In this document: in pieces, positions 6,671 to 14,061 of the stretch
How positions within the stretch are numbered: position 1 is the stretch's first letter
Layout of the letters: each line of letters begins with the position of its first letter
NCBI GenBank assembly: GCA_012799075.1
Contig: JAAZLZ010000147.1
Span: forward strand, 1 to 19,332
Direction: 5' to 3'
From: Bacillota bacterium
Lineage (GTDB): Bacteria; Bacillota; Limnochordia; JAAZLZ01
Length of the DNA stretch: 19,332 bases
Translations under genes and position numbers: made by a program
Notes under the pieces: model-generated
What the model was told of the DNA's origin: nothing
Database searches by the model: none
The model's input: the letters and a program-made list of their open reading frames with translations, nothing else

Positions 6671-6856
6671 TTAGGCCTTGTCGGCACCTTCTGCATTATC
6701 GGTATCAGCTGGTTCATCTAGACCCCGCTTTGCCTCTTTGTATCCCTCTACGCCTCCGGCTATTGACCGCCTCACCTTGGCAATTATCCAGGGGCCGAAC
6801 AGTATCACCGTGACGCACACAATGACAACCGTCTCGAAAAAACCTAATCTAAACAC
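6671..6856 (-). CDS. Divergent TatA/E-like membrane protein
   Basis: This 61-residue protein has a TatA layout: a membrane helix at about residues 7-20, an F-G-P hinge, then a basic amphipathic stretch (A-K-V-R-R-S-I-A-G-G-V) and an acidic tail. It differs from its two relatives in the window. The hinge continues as W-I-I-A-K-V instead of S-K-L-P-E, and the N-terminal polar Glu is offset (F-F-E-T). It starts with GTG after TAGGAGGGG at good spacing. It sits between tatC and the downstream tatA in one operon. It may be a specialised, TatB-like or regulatory subunit; that is inference from position and divergence. Confidence 0.75.
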   Translation of the reverse strand: MFRLGFFETVVIVCVTVILFGPWIIAKVRRSIAGGVEGYKEAKRGLDEPADTDNAEGADKA

Positions 6857-6923
6857 GGAAGCCCCTCCTATTCATCTATCCCCCCCAAAGAGACTGCACC
6901 GAAATACAGGCATACAAACAACA

Positions 6924-7634
6924 CTACTTCGACTTTGACCGAGGGGAGATGATCCGCCCCATAATCAAGCCAAGCTCAAACAATAGTATCAATGGAACGG
7001 CCAAAAACACTTGGGACAACACATCAGGCGGTGTGAACAAAGCGCCAACTACAAAGGCACCCACGACAACATACTTCCTCATCCTCTCCAGCTGTTTGAC
7101 CGTTACCAGCCTGAAGCGAATGAGGAAACCCTGCACCAATGGAAGCTGAAAAAGAATCCCGAAAGGAATGGTTATCGTAATAACAAAACTTATGTAGTAA
7201 TCAAGGGTAAGCATCGGCCGCAAGCCTGGACCGGAAAAACCCAAGAAAAACCGCATCCCGAATGGAATAACGATAAAGAAGCTAAAGGCTAAGCCCAGAA
7301 AGAATAATAGTACTGACAAGGGCACAAGTAGATAAAGGAGTCTTCGCTCATTCTGGTTCAGCGCCGGCAAAACAAATCGCCAAACTTGATGAATTACAAC
7401 CGGCAGCGCCAAGATAAATCCGGCATAAATAGCGACCCTGATATGGGTGTAAAAGGCTTCTGTTGGGCTCAGAAAAATGAGCTCCCCGATAGGGACTGTA
7501 AGGACCTTAATAATCTGCTCGGAAAATACATAGCCAATAATGGAGAAGCCGATGATTGCAAGCAAAGCAATTATTAGCCTTCGACGCAGTTCAGTTAGAT
7601 GCCCAACAAGGGTCATTTGCCCGTAATCTTCCAT
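6924..7634 (-). CDS. tatC: Twin-arginine translocase receptor subunit TatC
   Basis: This 236-residue polytopic protein is the signal-peptide receptor of the Tat machinery. It begins with the conserved H-L-x-E-L-R-x-R-L motif (H12-L-T-E-L-R-R-R-L), which helps bind the twin-arginine signal. Six hydrophobic segments follow, with the periplasmic loop S-P-T-E-A-F and the late F-T-P-P-D motif characteristic of TatC. Length is typical. The ATG follows GGGGGAG. It lies 35 bases downstream of the first tatA and upstream of two further TatA-type genes. Clients in this window would be the molybdopterin enzyme and both flavoproteins. Confidence 0.96.
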   Translation of the reverse strand: MEDYGQMTLVGHLTELRRRLIIALLAIIGFSIIGYVFSEQIIKVLTVPIGELIFLSPTEAFYTHIRVAIYAGFILALPVVIHQVWRFVLPALNQNERRLLYLLVPLSVLLFFLGLAFSFFIVIPFGMRFFLGFSGPGLRPMLTLDYYISFVITITIPFGILFQLPLVQGFLIRFRLVTVKQLERMRKYVVVGAFVVGALFTPPDVLSQVFLAVPLILLFELGLIMGRIISPRSKSK

Positions 7635-7669
7635 ATTTCTCCCCCGCCATCCAAGTACCTTGCCTATCG

Positions 7670-7843
7670 TTACTGACTTTCCTGCTCGCCCTCACTGCTG
7701 GCGTCTATCCCTTTGACGGCTTTCTTGAATTCGCTGATTGTATTTCCTAATGTCCGGCCGGCTTCAGGCAGCTTGGAGGGACCGAATATGACCAGAAATA
7801 TAACAAGCAGAATAATCAGCTCACCTGGCCCAAGTCGAAACAT
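7670..7843 (-). CDS. tatA: Twin-arginine translocase subunit TatA (first copy)
   Basis: This 57-residue TatA has the standard N-terminus M-F-R-L-G-P-G-E-L, a membrane helix, the F-G-P-S-K-L-P-E hinge and a short amphipathic helix with a brief acidic tail. A longer frame begins 27 bases upstream, but the ATG at 7843 is preceded by GAGAGGTGA at 7 bases and matches the family start. This is the promoter-proximal gene of the tat operon. Confidence 0.93.
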   Translation of the reverse strand: MFRLGPGELIILLVIFLVIFGPSKLPEAGRTLGNTISEFKKAVKGIDASSEGEQESQ

Positions 7844-7982
7844 TATTGTCACCTCTCTGTTGAATCTCATTTGTGCTTGATATCACCGTTACAAGGCTTC
7901 CCATCGGCATCTGTGGCGTTCATTTCGACAAGGAAGGGCGATCTCCTTCTTTACCCTTCTTGAAATTGATTTCCATTGCTGG

Positions 7983-7997
7983 GGATAAAGCTTATCC
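7983..7997. promoter_or_regulatory. Perfect 15-bp dyad upstream of the tat operon
   Basis: GGATAA-AGC-TTATCC forms a perfect 6-3-6 inverted repeat about 140 bases upstream of the first tatA, inside the 255-base gap between fdhD and the operon. It could be an operator. No clear promoter hexamers adjoin it. Confidence 0.3.
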
Positions 7998-8098
7998 TGA
8001 GAACACCATTTTCCACATGATCCAAGGCAGCCCTCATCACAAAGGAAATTGCTCCAGTTGTTCTCGGCCAGCCTCCCAAGGAGGGTTAACGAGACGCC

Positions 8099-8851
8099 CT
8101 AGACTATCCGCTCGGTGCCGCTGTAGACGATGGGCCGATAGGAGCAGATGCGGCCTACCAGGGATAGGCCCACTTTGGATGCGATCTCCACTGCCAGCCT
8201 GGTGGGCACGCTTAAGGATCCGATTAGGGGGATGCCCCCTTGGGCTGCCTTGATGGCCATTTCGGAAGAGACGCGCCCGGTCGTCAAAATGGCTGTCTCG
8301 GCAAAGGTAGTCTGCAGGAGCAGCCCCTTGCCAATAACCTTGTCGACGGCATTGTGGCGCCCGATGTCTTCGCTGTGGGTCAAAAGCCCCGCCTTTCCTG
8401 CCAAGGCGGCGCCGTGGACCCCACCACACCTTTTGTAAATGCCCCCAGCCCGGAGGCACTCACGCATGTATTCTTGGAGACTGCCCAGCTCCCAACGGAT
8501 GGAGCTGGCAATTGGAGGAAGCTCCCCCACCAGCTGCTGGAGGAGGATCGTGCCACCCCCGCAGCCACTGGTTAGGACCTGGCGCCATCCCTCTTTTTCC
8601 TCCCAGCGATCCGGTTTCACCAGGACTTGGGCCTGGCGCAGGTCGGCACATACCCCCAGGGACTGGACTTCATCAAGGGATGCCACCAGCCCCTGGGTAA
8701 ACAGCCAGCCCAACACAAGGGGCTTAAGGTCCGTGGGCATGCAAAGGAGCGACGCTGCAGGTCGACTGTTGTAGGATATGGTTAATGGCATCTCTGGGGC
8801 CAAATCATCGGCGCTGCCCCGAACCCAATTGGGGGTCTTGACCTCTTTCAC
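8099..8851 (-). CDS. fdhD: Formate dehydrogenase accessory sulfurtransferase FdhD
   Basis: FdhD passes sulfur from a cysteine desulfurase to the Mo/W-bis-MGD cofactor, adding the terminal sulfido ligand required by formate dehydrogenases. Recognisable features of this 250-residue protein are the S-G-C-G-G-G loop (C97), the Y-K-R-C-G-G-V-H-G-A-A segment, E-D-I-G-R-H-N-A-V-D-K, and T-T-G-R-V-S-S-E-M. E. coli FdhD uses two cysteines in a C-x-x-C loop. Here the loop keeps only the first (C-G-G-G), as in some clostridial homologues. The start is a GTG preceded by a purine-rich GGGGAGTGAGG. It may serve the molybdopterin enzyme at the left edge, or a formate dehydrogenase elsewhere. The leader contains a strong hairpin. 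Confidence 0.92.
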   Translation of the reverse strand: MKEVKTPNWVRGSADDLAPEMPLTISYNSRPAASLLCMPTDLKPLVLGWLFTQGLVASLDEVQSLGVCADLRQAQVLVKPDRWEEKEGWRQVLTSGCGGGTILLQQLVGELPPIASSIRWELGSLQEYMRECLRAGGIYKRCGGVHGAALAGKAGLLTHSEDIGRHNAVDKVIGKGLLLQTTFAETAILTTGRVSSEMAIKAAQGGIPLIGSLSVPTRLAVEIASKVGLSLVGRICSYRPIVYSGTERIV

Positions 8852-8892
8852 GGAGCCTCACTCCCCTATTTGCTCAAACTCATGTTGAGCTG

Positions 8893-8923
8893 CCTGAGCC
8901 TCGGGGCTGCCCCCAGGCTCAGG
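8893..8923. promoter_or_regulatory. Strong GC-rich hairpin in the fdhD leader
   Basis: CCTGAGCCT (8893-8901) and AGGCTCAGG (8915-8923) pair perfectly, and the intervening bases can extend the helix through GGGG/CCCC. It lies 42 bases upstream of the fdhD GTG on the coding strand. No adjacent T-tract supports a terminator; on the plus strand TTTT comes only 7 bases later. A leader control element is one reading. I could not match it from memory to the molybdenum-cofactor riboswitch. Confidence 0.4.
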
Positions 8924-9394
8924 CCGCGTGTTTTATCGGCTTGAAGATTCCCCGGCATAGTCCTTTGCCATCACCGCAAAGTAGAACTGGACCCCATGCT
9001 AGTATCACCCAGATGCCCCCGCTCTTGCAAGGGCGGATCGGGGGATCCCATCAGCTCATATGTGCAGACGGCTGGTGCCGTGGCTGCAACTATCGTAGGC
9101 CTTTGCCTGTCCAACTCGCCCCGTCAATAGAGCCAAACCTTCAGCAGAAACTTCTCCGGGTCTCCTTTCTATTCTCTGGGGGAAGATTCCTACCAACCGC
9201 TCCCGGTATTTCTGCATCGGCCTAAGGCCGAAAAGAAAGGGGTGCCAAGGAGTCATGGGCTGTGGGAACAGGCAGTCCATTGCGCTGCCAAGGGGTGTGG
9301 ATCATACAATCCCGGTCATAGAGGATATTCATCAAGACCCCCCGTTGACCCTTCTCGCGGGCCTGCTGCAAGGGGCCTGCCCAGTTGACTATTC
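8924..9394. other. Long intergenic region without a recognisable gene
   Basis: This gap lies between the divergent fdhD and the second flavoprotein gene. Short open frames occur on both strands, but none has a good ribosome site with a recognisable product. A 13-bp palindrome, CGGCCTAAGGCCG, lies at 9218-9230. It may hold decayed coding sequence, but I cannot name it. Confidence 0.5.
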
Positions 9395-9422
9395 TTGCCC
9401 GGATTGTAGGCTAGAATATACA
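9395..9422 (+). promoter_or_regulatory. Candidate promoter of the KstD-like flavoprotein gene
   Basis: TTGCCC (9395-9400), a 16-base spacer and TATACA (9417-9422) match a sigma-A promoter at four positions in each hexamer. The transcript would carry a leader of about 85 nt before the TTG start at 9515. Confidence 0.4.
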
Positions 9423-9514
9423 ATTCTGACTTCCAGGCAGGGATTCCCCGGCCGATGAAGAAGGACAAGCTTGGATTGTGTCTTATCTAACGAACTTTCA
9501 GGGAGGGATGGCAG

Positions 9515-11170
9515 TTGACAGACATGACAAGACGGGACTTTCTGAAAGCTGGCGCCGCGCTTGCCGCGGCTGCAGCCGGCACGGAGCTGGTGGGCAAGTT
9601 CACCCCGCAAGCCTTCGCGTCCCCCAGGACAGATATTCCTGATAAGTGGGACATGGAGGCCGATGTGGTTGTGGTGGGCTCAGGCACAGGGATTACCGGC
9701 GCCCTGGCCGCGGCGGCCCAGGGGTCCAAAGTCATCGTGCTTGAAAAGCTGGGCATCCCCGGCGGGAGCACCCTCATGTCGGGGGGATGGGTATGGATAC
9801 CGAACAACCCCATCATGCGAGCCCAGGGAATCTTCGATTCCCGGGAGAACGCACTGACTTATGTTCGGCTCATCGCAGGGGATCAGTCGGAAGACCAGAT
9901 CATCGAGACCTTCATTGATGAAGGACCCAACATGGTGGAGTTCGTCGGCGCCAACACCCCCATCAAGTGGGGGATCGCCCAGGGACTCTTCCCGGCGGCT
10001 GAGCCCTGCACCGAGTATCACCCCGAATGGCCCGGCGCGGTTCCGGTTGGGCGCAGCCTTTGCGCCTTGGTCAACGATCAGCCGGGGGGCGGCGCAGCCC
10101 TTATTGAGGCCCTGATGGAGGGCGCCCAGGCGAAGGGCGTCCAGTTCCACTACAACGCCCCGGCCAAACAGCTCATTGTCCGGGACAATCCTGCCGACGA
10201 GCGAGAAATCGTCGGTCTTGTCGCCGAGAAGGACGGACGGGAGATCTGCATTAAGGCCAGCCAGGGCGTGTTGCTGACGGCTGGCGGTTTTGACTGCAAC
10301 CTGGAGATGAAGAAGAGCTTCCTCCGGGGGCCCACACCCTACTTCACCGGGAGCATGGGCCTGACGGGGGATGGCATCCTGATGGCTATGGCCGTTGGGG
10401 CCGATCTGCGGAACATGAACGAGTGCTACGGAATGCCCGTCTACAAAGTTGAAGCTGAAAGAAAGAATGCCCAGGGCCAGGCGGCATCCCTTGCCTTCCT
10501 GCTAGAAAAGAGCAAGCCAGGGGCAATTATGGTCAACCGGTACGGAGAACGCTTCTGCAACGAGGCTTCGGATTATGATTCCCTCTGGCGCTCCTTCTTT
10601 GCCTGGGAGAACTGGGGCATGATCGGCTACCGCAACATCCCTTCCTGGGCCATTTATGACGGCTCTGTCAGGGAGAAATACACGATTGCGGGAATGCCCA
10701 AAGACAAGCCCCTCCCCGATTGGGTCAAGCAGGCCAATTCCTTAAGGGAGCTGGCTGCCACGGTGGGAATCGACCCGGAGGGACTGGAGAAGACAGTTCT
10801 GGAATTCAACCAGTTCGCAAGGAACGGCAAGGATGCCCGCTTCCACCGGGGCGAGAGCCTCTACGATCGGGCTTGGGCCACCCCCTTGGGAGGGATCCAG
10901 GCTACCTTGGGTCCAATCGAAAATCCCCCCTTCTTCGCCGCAGAAGTGGCGCCGGGGGATATCGGCACTGCCGGAGGCGCCCGGGTAAACCAGAATGGAC
11001 AAGTGCTGGATGTTTTCGGCAGACCCATACCCAGGCTTTACGCTGCAGGGAACAACTCGGGCGTTGGCGGTCCTGGAGCAGGCTACGGCGGCGGAGGCGG
11101 AACCATCGGTCCTTGCATGACCTTCGCCTATCTGGCGGGCAAACACGCGGCAGGGCTTGCGCCCTGGTAA
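9515..11170 (+). CDS. Tat-exported FAD-dependent oxidoreductase, 3-ketosteroid-dehydrogenase/fumarate-reductase type
   Basis: This 551-residue flavoprotein carries a Tat signal (R6-R7-D-F-L-K, Ala-rich core, cleavage near Q-A-F-A). Next come the FAD Rossmann motif V-V-V-V-G55-S-G-T-G-I-T-G62 with acidic E77, then G-G-S-T-L-M-S-G-G-W-V-W-I-P-N-N, which is typical of 3-oxosteroid Δ1-dehydrogenase-like proteins. The C-terminal FAD-binding part (L-Y-A-A-G-N-N, then G-Y-G-G-G-G-G-T-I-G-P-C-M-T-F) keeps a Tyr in the position used by KstD enzymes for substrate polarisation. Whether it oxidises or reduces, and which substrate, cannot be told. A steroid substrate is unlikely given Tat export and the surrounding gene set. 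The TTG start is favoured because GGGAGGG lies 7 bases upstream; the ATG 9 bases later is an alternative. It stands alone, without an FMN-binding partner. Confidence 0.88.
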   Translation: MTDMTRRDFLKAGAALAAAAAGTELVGKFTPQAFASPRTDIPDKWDMEADVVVVGSGTGITGALAAAAQGSKVIVLEKLGIPGGSTLMSGGWVWIPNNPIMRAQGIFDSRENALTYVRLIAGDQSEDQIIETFIDEGPNMVEFVGANTPIKWGIAQGLFPAAEPCTEYHPEWPGAVPVGRSLCALVNDQPGGGAALIEALMEGAQAKGVQFHYNAPAKQLIVRDNPADEREIVGLVAEKDGREICIKASQGVLLTAGGFDCNLEMKKSFLRGPTPYFTGSMGLTGDGILMAMAVGADLRNMNECYGMPVYKVEAERKNAQGQAASLAFLLEKSKPGAIMVNRYGERFCNEASDYDSLWRSFFAWENWGMIGYRNIPSWAIYDGSVREKYTIAGMPKDKPLPDWVKQANSLRELAATVGIDPEGLEKTVLEFNQFARNGKDARFHRGESLYDRAWATPLGGIQATLGPIENPPFFAAEVAPGDIGTAGGARVNQNGQVLDVFGRPIPRLYAAGNNSGVGGPGAGYGGGGGTIGPCMTFAYLAGKHAAGLAPW

Positions 11171-11174
11171 TCTT

Positions 11175-11200
11175 AAGGGCCCACCGGCTGGTGGGCCCTT
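11175..11200. terminator. Bidirectional hairpin terminator between convergent genes
   Basis: AAGGGCCCACC (11175-11185), a GGCT loop and GGTGGGCCCTT (11190-11200) form a perfect 11-bp stem. It sits 4 bases after the flavoprotein stop and 3 bases beyond the stop of the opposing aminotransferase gene. T-tracts are short, but the stem is strong on both strands. Confidence 0.75.
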
Positions 11201-11203
11201 CCC

Positions 11204-12541
11204 TTACTCGCCAAGGATGTCTTCAATCAACGTGGCCTCCGCGGCCTGCAGGAAGGCGGCGACTTCCACCTCCGTCATGGGGGTTGAGATGCAGCCCATG
11301 CCCCGGGAGGCGAGGAAAACGCCCCGGTGAAGCATGCCGAAGAAGAAGCGGCTCAGCTTCTCCCGATCCCCTGTGAGTACGTCCCGGAACGTAGTGATCT
11401 TCCGGTCGGTGAAATGGACGTTGAACAAAGAACCGCCCACGGTTACCGACCCTGGAACGTTAAGCCCATTGAACAATTTCTCCATCCCCTGGGCCAGGCT
11501 GGCCGCTAAATCATTTAGCTTGGTGTAGGTCTCAGGGGTTAGGTGGTTCATGGCCGCGGCCCCCGCGGCGGTGGCCAAGACCGTCCCGTTGAAAGTGCCG
11601 CTGTGGGGAATCAGGGGGCCTTTGCCTCGGGGATCGAGCAAAGCCATGATCTCCTCCCTGCCGCCAAAGGCCGCCAGGGGCAGGCCGCCGGAGATGATCT
11701 TGCCCATGGTGGTAAGATCGGGCCGAATGCCGAAAAGGCCCTGCACCCCTCCTGGGGCTGCCCTTAGACTCATGATTTCATCGAAGATGAGGACAATCCC
11801 GTACTTCTTGGTGATCGATCGCAGCGAGACCAGGAACTCCCGGTTTGCCGGGATGACTCCCCCCGATCCCATGATGGGCTCGATAATCACCGCGGCCAGA
11901 TCCCCATGATGGCGTCTGATCAAGTCTTCGGTGGTTTGTTGATCATTAAAGGGCAGGATGAGGACATCTTCCGCCCAAGCCGATGGGATGCCGGCGCTGG
12001 TGGGGATCGGATCGAGGCCTTCAGTGTACTTAAGGCCCGGGCCGAAGCTGAACTGGACCGACTCGTGGGCGCCGTGGAAACCCCCTTCGAACTTGGCCAC
12101 CTTGTCCTTGCCCGTATAGGCCTTGGCCAGCCGCAAGGCGTACATGACCGCCTCGGTGCCGGAGCTGCAGAACCTGAGCTTCTCCACGGAGGGGATCTGC
12201 TCACGAAGGATGCCGGCCAGTTGAATCTCCCCCGTTGTGGGGGCTCCATAGCAAAGGCCCATCCTTGCTTGGTTCGCAACCGCTTCCACCACCGGTCCGA
12301 AGGAATGGCCGTGGATCAAAGAGGTGTAGTTGTTCAAGAAGTCGATGCGCAAGACCCCATCTTCATCCCAGACGTAGGCCCCTTCCCCCCGGTTCATGTA
12401 CAGGGGATAGGGTTCGAAATAGACGCTGGTCCGGGTGGTGCCGCCAAGCAAAGACTCGGTCCCCTTTTGATAAAGGGCCCCAGATGCCGGGGAACTGTTC
12501 CGGTACCGTTCGTACATCCGCTCCCGTGGAATCACAACCAT
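11204..12541 (-). CDS. Class III PLP-dependent aminotransferase, glutamate-1-semialdehyde 2,1-aminomutase-like
   Basis: This fold-type I PLP enzyme closely follows HemL layout: S126-S-G-T-E-A binds the PLP phosphate, D254 in F-D-E-I contacts the pyridine nitrogen, and K281 in T-T-M-G-K-I-I-S-G-G-L-P forms the Schiff base. The N-terminal Y-P-L-Y-M-N-R-G-E-G-A-Y-V-W-D-E-D-G is common in HemL-like aspartate-aminotransferase-family proteins. The context has no tetrapyrrole genes, so it more likely acts on another amino acid or keto compound; this is inference. The start is uncertain. The ATG at 12541 sits only about 2 bases after AAGGGG, whereas the GTG two codons later (12535) has ideal spacing of 8. 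It is probably monocistronic, ending at the hairpin shared with the convergent flavoprotein gene. Confidence 0.9.
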   Translation of the reverse strand: MVVIPRERMYERYRNSSPASGALYQKGTESLLGGTTRTSVYFEPYPLYMNRGEGAYVWDEDGVLRIDFLNNYTSLIHGHSFGPVVEAVANQARMGLCYGAPTTGEIQLAGILREQIPSVEKLRFCSSGTEAVMYALRLAKAYTGKDKVAKFEGGFHGAHESVQFSFGPGLKYTEGLDPIPTSAGIPSAWAEDVLILPFNDQQTTEDLIRRHHGDLAAVIIEPIMGSGGVIPANREFLVSLRSITKKYGIVLIFDEIMSLRAAPGGVQGLFGIRPDLTTMGKIISGGLPLAAFGGREEIMALLDPRGKGPLIPHSGTFNGTVLATAAGAAAMNHLTPETYTKLNDLAASLAQGMEKLFNGLNVPGSVTVGGSLFNVHFTDRKITTFRDVLTGDREKLSRFFFGMLHRGVFLASRGMGCISTPMTEVEVAAFLQAAEATLIEDILGE

Positions 12542-12572
12542 CGCCCCTTTTTATTCAATAATTATCGTCCAT

Positions 12573-12587
12573 TGGCAAAGTGTGCCA
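12573..12587. promoter_or_regulatory. Perfect dyad upstream of the aminotransferase gene
   Basis: TGGCA-AAGTG-TGCCA is a perfect 5-5-5 inverted repeat 32-46 bases before the ATG at 12541. Its minus-strand reading includes TTGCCA, a possible -35, but the matching -10 is weak. It is a candidate operator. Confidence 0.35.
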
Positions 12588-12657
12588 TTTAACACATTCT
12601 TCATCGGCCCGGTCTGCCTTTCCTGTCTTGGGATGAGTTTTCCTAAGAAAGAATCAA

Positions 12658-12680
12658 GGGGCAAGGATGACCCCTGCCCC
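12658..12680 (-). terminator. Terminator of the DUF4139-like gene
   Basis: On the minus strand, GGGGCAGGG, a 5-base loop and CCTTGCCCC form a 9-bp stem with one G·U pair, followed by the T-rich TTGATTCTTTCTT. It begins 8 bases beyond the stop codon of the upstream gene. Confidence 0.7.
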
Positions 12681-12688
12681 ATGATGGA

Positions 12689-13951
12689 TTACAGCTTGGA
12701 GACGATCCGATAGGTGACTTGCCCCTCCTGCCTGGGAGGGAGGAAAACGTCTATCTCTAGCAGGTAGGCTTCGGGTCGATGATAGGGCAGGGAGCACTCG
12801 GCCACCTCCCAATCGCCCCAGAAACGGTCCACCACCCGGATGATGACCGGTTCATCCTTAGGATTGGTCAACACCACCTGGAAGGTCTCTTCCTTCCGCC
12901 AGCCCCGATCTTTTTCCTCAAGCTTGATTCGCTTAGCCGTCAGATCGAAGGCCCGTCCCAAGGGGAGGTTAACCGGCTGACCCGGAGCGATGTGGCCTAG
13001 GGAGCCCTGGCCGATTAGCTCTTGGCATTCACCTTGGAAGATGCGCCAATTGCCTCCGGGGAGGGCCGATGGCGACTCTAGCTGTAGGACGGCCCAGACC
13101 CCTTCCCGCTGCCCCACCTCATAGGAGTAGAGAATTTGGGCGGGCAGCTTCCGGGAGAAAAGGGACACATGCCTTGCCTGATCTTTGGGCAGGTCAACGG
13201 GCCGCTGGAGAGTATATGTATGATATTCAAACAGCTCGCCCTCCTGGGCGGCATCCATGGCCTTCATGAGGCGGACGGGGCTGCCTATCCGATTGAGCTC
13301 ACCGGCCACCAGCTTAATCTGGGCCTTGGGGAAGGAAACCCCCGTGTTGTTTCTTAAGGTCACCCAGGCATCCAGGTCAAGGCAATCCTCCTTGAGACTG
13401 CCTGTGTAGTTCACATCCCAGCCAAGGCCATGGGCCGCGTAGCTAAGCTCAACCAAGTGACGGCCCTTGCTTTCGGCCTCAATGAGGCAGTCCAAGGTGG
13501 GCTCCAGGGCAGGTTCATCGAGGAGGGAAAGCTGGAGCCATCCCGGGGGATTAAGGAGGATCTTATCGCCGGCTTTGACGATAATCCCCTCCCGGTGGGA
13601 AAGGAGCTCGACATCCAGGACTTCAACGTAGCGGCCTTGATCGCTGATGAGCTGAACCTTCTTCCCCAGGTAGCGATCCAGCAGCGTCGACGGGTCCGCA
13701 AGATCATGCCGGAAGCCGTACTCCAACAGGGAGAGGGGCTCATCTAGGGAGCGCAGTTGGAAGGAGCCCGCCTCCAACCCGGCGGCGACCCCAGTTAGAT
13801 GAACTTGGTTTACCCCGCCCATGAGGGTCAGCTCCCGGTAGTCCCTAATTAAGCCCCAGCCTTGGTTGTAGAGGACTAGATTGGGACTTGGAGCAGCCAT
13901 AGCCAGACTGCTAATCAGCAGCAACACTAAAGGAAATAGTGCCTTTTTCAT
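12689..13951 (-). CDS. Secreted DUF4139-like protein of unknown function
   Basis: The 420-residue protein starts with a clear signal peptide (M-K-K-A-L-F-P, a Leu/Ile-rich core, cleavage near A-M-A-A). The opening V-L-Y-N-Q-G-W-G-L-I-R-D-Y-R-E-L, the central L-S-Y-A-A-H-G-L-G-W-D-V-N-Y block and the C-terminal beta-rich tail with V-V-D-R-F-W-G-D-W-E-V are characteristic of DUF4139/mucoidy-inhibitor-like proteins. These are exported and poorly understood. The frame is open for 28 further codons upstream, but the ATG at 13951 has GGGGGTG 5 bases upstream and begins the signal peptide, so I place the start there. No lipobox Cys is present. It is monocistronic, divergent from the LUD protein gene. 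Confidence 0.82.
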   Translation of the reverse strand: MKKALFPLVLLLISSLAMAAPSPNLVLYNQGWGLIRDYRELTLMGGVNQVHLTGVAAGLEAGSFQLRSLDEPLSLLEYGFRHDLADPSTLLDRYLGKKVQLISDQGRYVEVLDVELLSHREGIIVKAGDKILLNPPGWLQLSLLDEPALEPTLDCLIEAESKGRHLVELSYAAHGLGWDVNYTGSLKEDCLDLDAWVTLRNNTGVSFPKAQIKLVAGELNRIGSPVRLMKAMDAAQEGELFEYHTYTLQRPVDLPKDQARHVSLFSRKLPAQILYSYEVGQREGVWAVLQLESPSALPGGNWRIFQGECQELIGQGSLGHIAPGQPVNLPLGRAFDLTAKRIKLEEKDRGWRKEETFQVVLTNPKDEPVIIRVVDRFWGDWEVAECSLPYHRPEAYLLEIDVFLPPRQEGQVTYRIVSKL

Positions 13952-14022
13952 CCTTTCACCCCCTGATGCTTTGGTTCGGCAGATGGGAAGGCTTTCCTTC
14001 CGAAAAGGAAATACCCTTAAAA

Positions 14023-14035
14023 GTGACGAATTCAC
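14023..14035. promoter_or_regulatory. Short dyad in the divergent DUF4139-like/LUD intergenic region
   Basis: GTGA-CGAAT-TCAC is a 4-5-4 inverted repeat, 27 bases before the LUD start. It superficially resembles Crp/Fnr-type half-sites, but the spacer is 5 rather than 6. Support is weak. Confidence 0.2.
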
Positions 14036-14061
14036 AATCTAATTGAGGGGAGGTGCATCAT

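Noticed and set aside
9056..9280. Minus-strand frame in the fdhD/flavoprotein gap
   Set aside because: It is short, without a supporting ribosome site or a recognisable domain. The composition looks like chance in GC-rich DNA.
9255..9458. Plus-strand frame containing a C-P-D-C motif
   Set aside because: A lone C-x-x-C in a 67-codon frame without a ribosome site is not enough. It also runs into the candidate promoter of the next gene.
10720..11376. Plus-strand frame overlapping the end of the KstD-like gene
   Set aside because: It is a shadow frame rich in Arg, Gly and Pro, crossing the shared terminator hairpin.
11906..12592. Plus-strand 228-codon frame
   Set aside because: It lies entirely opposite the aminotransferase gene, which has all PLP-binding motifs intact.
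13952..14035. 28-codon N-terminal extension of the DUF4139-like protein
   Set aside because: It would bury the signal peptide and ignore the GGGGGTG ribosome site before the ATG at 13951.
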